Source: Clostridiaceae bacterium (GTDB lineage: Bacteria > Bacillota > Clostridia > Oscillospirales > Acutalibacteraceae). Taken from it: a stretch of 7,512 nt of DNA. The translations under genes were made by a program, and so were the position numbers. Under the pieces are notes generated by a model that had not been told where the DNA came from, made no database searches, and saw only the letters and a list, made by a program, of their open reading frames with translations. The stretch lies in NCBI GenBank assembly GCA_904502175.1, contig CAJGDU010000049.1:1-7512 (forward strand). The letters run 5' to 3'. Below, piece after piece: positions 7,251 to 7,512 of this stretch; positions within the stretch are counted from its first letter, which is position 1, and each line of letters begins with the position of its first letter.

Positions 7251-7512
<262 letters not shown>

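Overview
The window is a GC-rich bacterial segment with seven tightly packed plus-strand genes (1-7239). An AT-rich promoter region and the start of a ribosomal protein gene follow. Several features point to Bacillota (Firmicutes), probably an anaerobe: strong GGAGG-type ribosome binding sites, a lipoprotein-type solute receptor, a doubly hydrophobic surface protein with NEAT-like domains, a CbiK-type (anaerobic-pathway) chelatase, and an S2 N-terminus of the Bacillota kind. The exact lineage cannot be fixed from this sequence.

Layout: (1) 1-339, the C-terminal part of a CbiK-type sirohydrochlorin/tetrapyrrole chelatase. (2) 370-1452, a membrane-anchored protein with two tandem NEAT-like beta domains, not assignable to a named gene. 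(3) 1483-2679, a lipoprotein substrate-binding protein. (4) 2693-3712, a FecCD/BtuC-type permease. (5) 3709-4461, its ATPase; genes 3-5 make a complete iron-chelate/heme/cobalamin-type ABC importer. (6) 4478-6019, a CrtI-like FAD oxidoreductase. (7) 6016-7239, an FNR-type flavin reductase fused to a C-terminal plant-type 2Fe-2S ferredoxin domain. Gaps are 13-30 nt, and two junctions overlap by ATGA (3709-3712 and 6016-6019), so this looks like one transcription unit whose promoter lies upstream of the window.

The 164-nt gap at 7240-7403 holds an extended -10 promoter. A perfect 12-bp inverted repeat surrounds its -10 box, and about 110 nt of leader with several possible hairpins follows. rpsB starts at 7404 and runs off the window.

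How the genes may work together (inference): the NEAT-like protein captures a tetrapyrrole or metal chelate at the surface. The lipoprotein and ABC importer bring it in. The chelatase and the two coupled redox proteins then process it, with electrons passing from NAD(P)H through FAD and 2Fe-2S to the second flavoprotein. Reductive removal of iron from heme, or insertion of metal into a precursor, are the most interesting readings. No carotenoid, cobalamin-ring or radical-SAM heme-degradation gene is visible here to settle the substrate.
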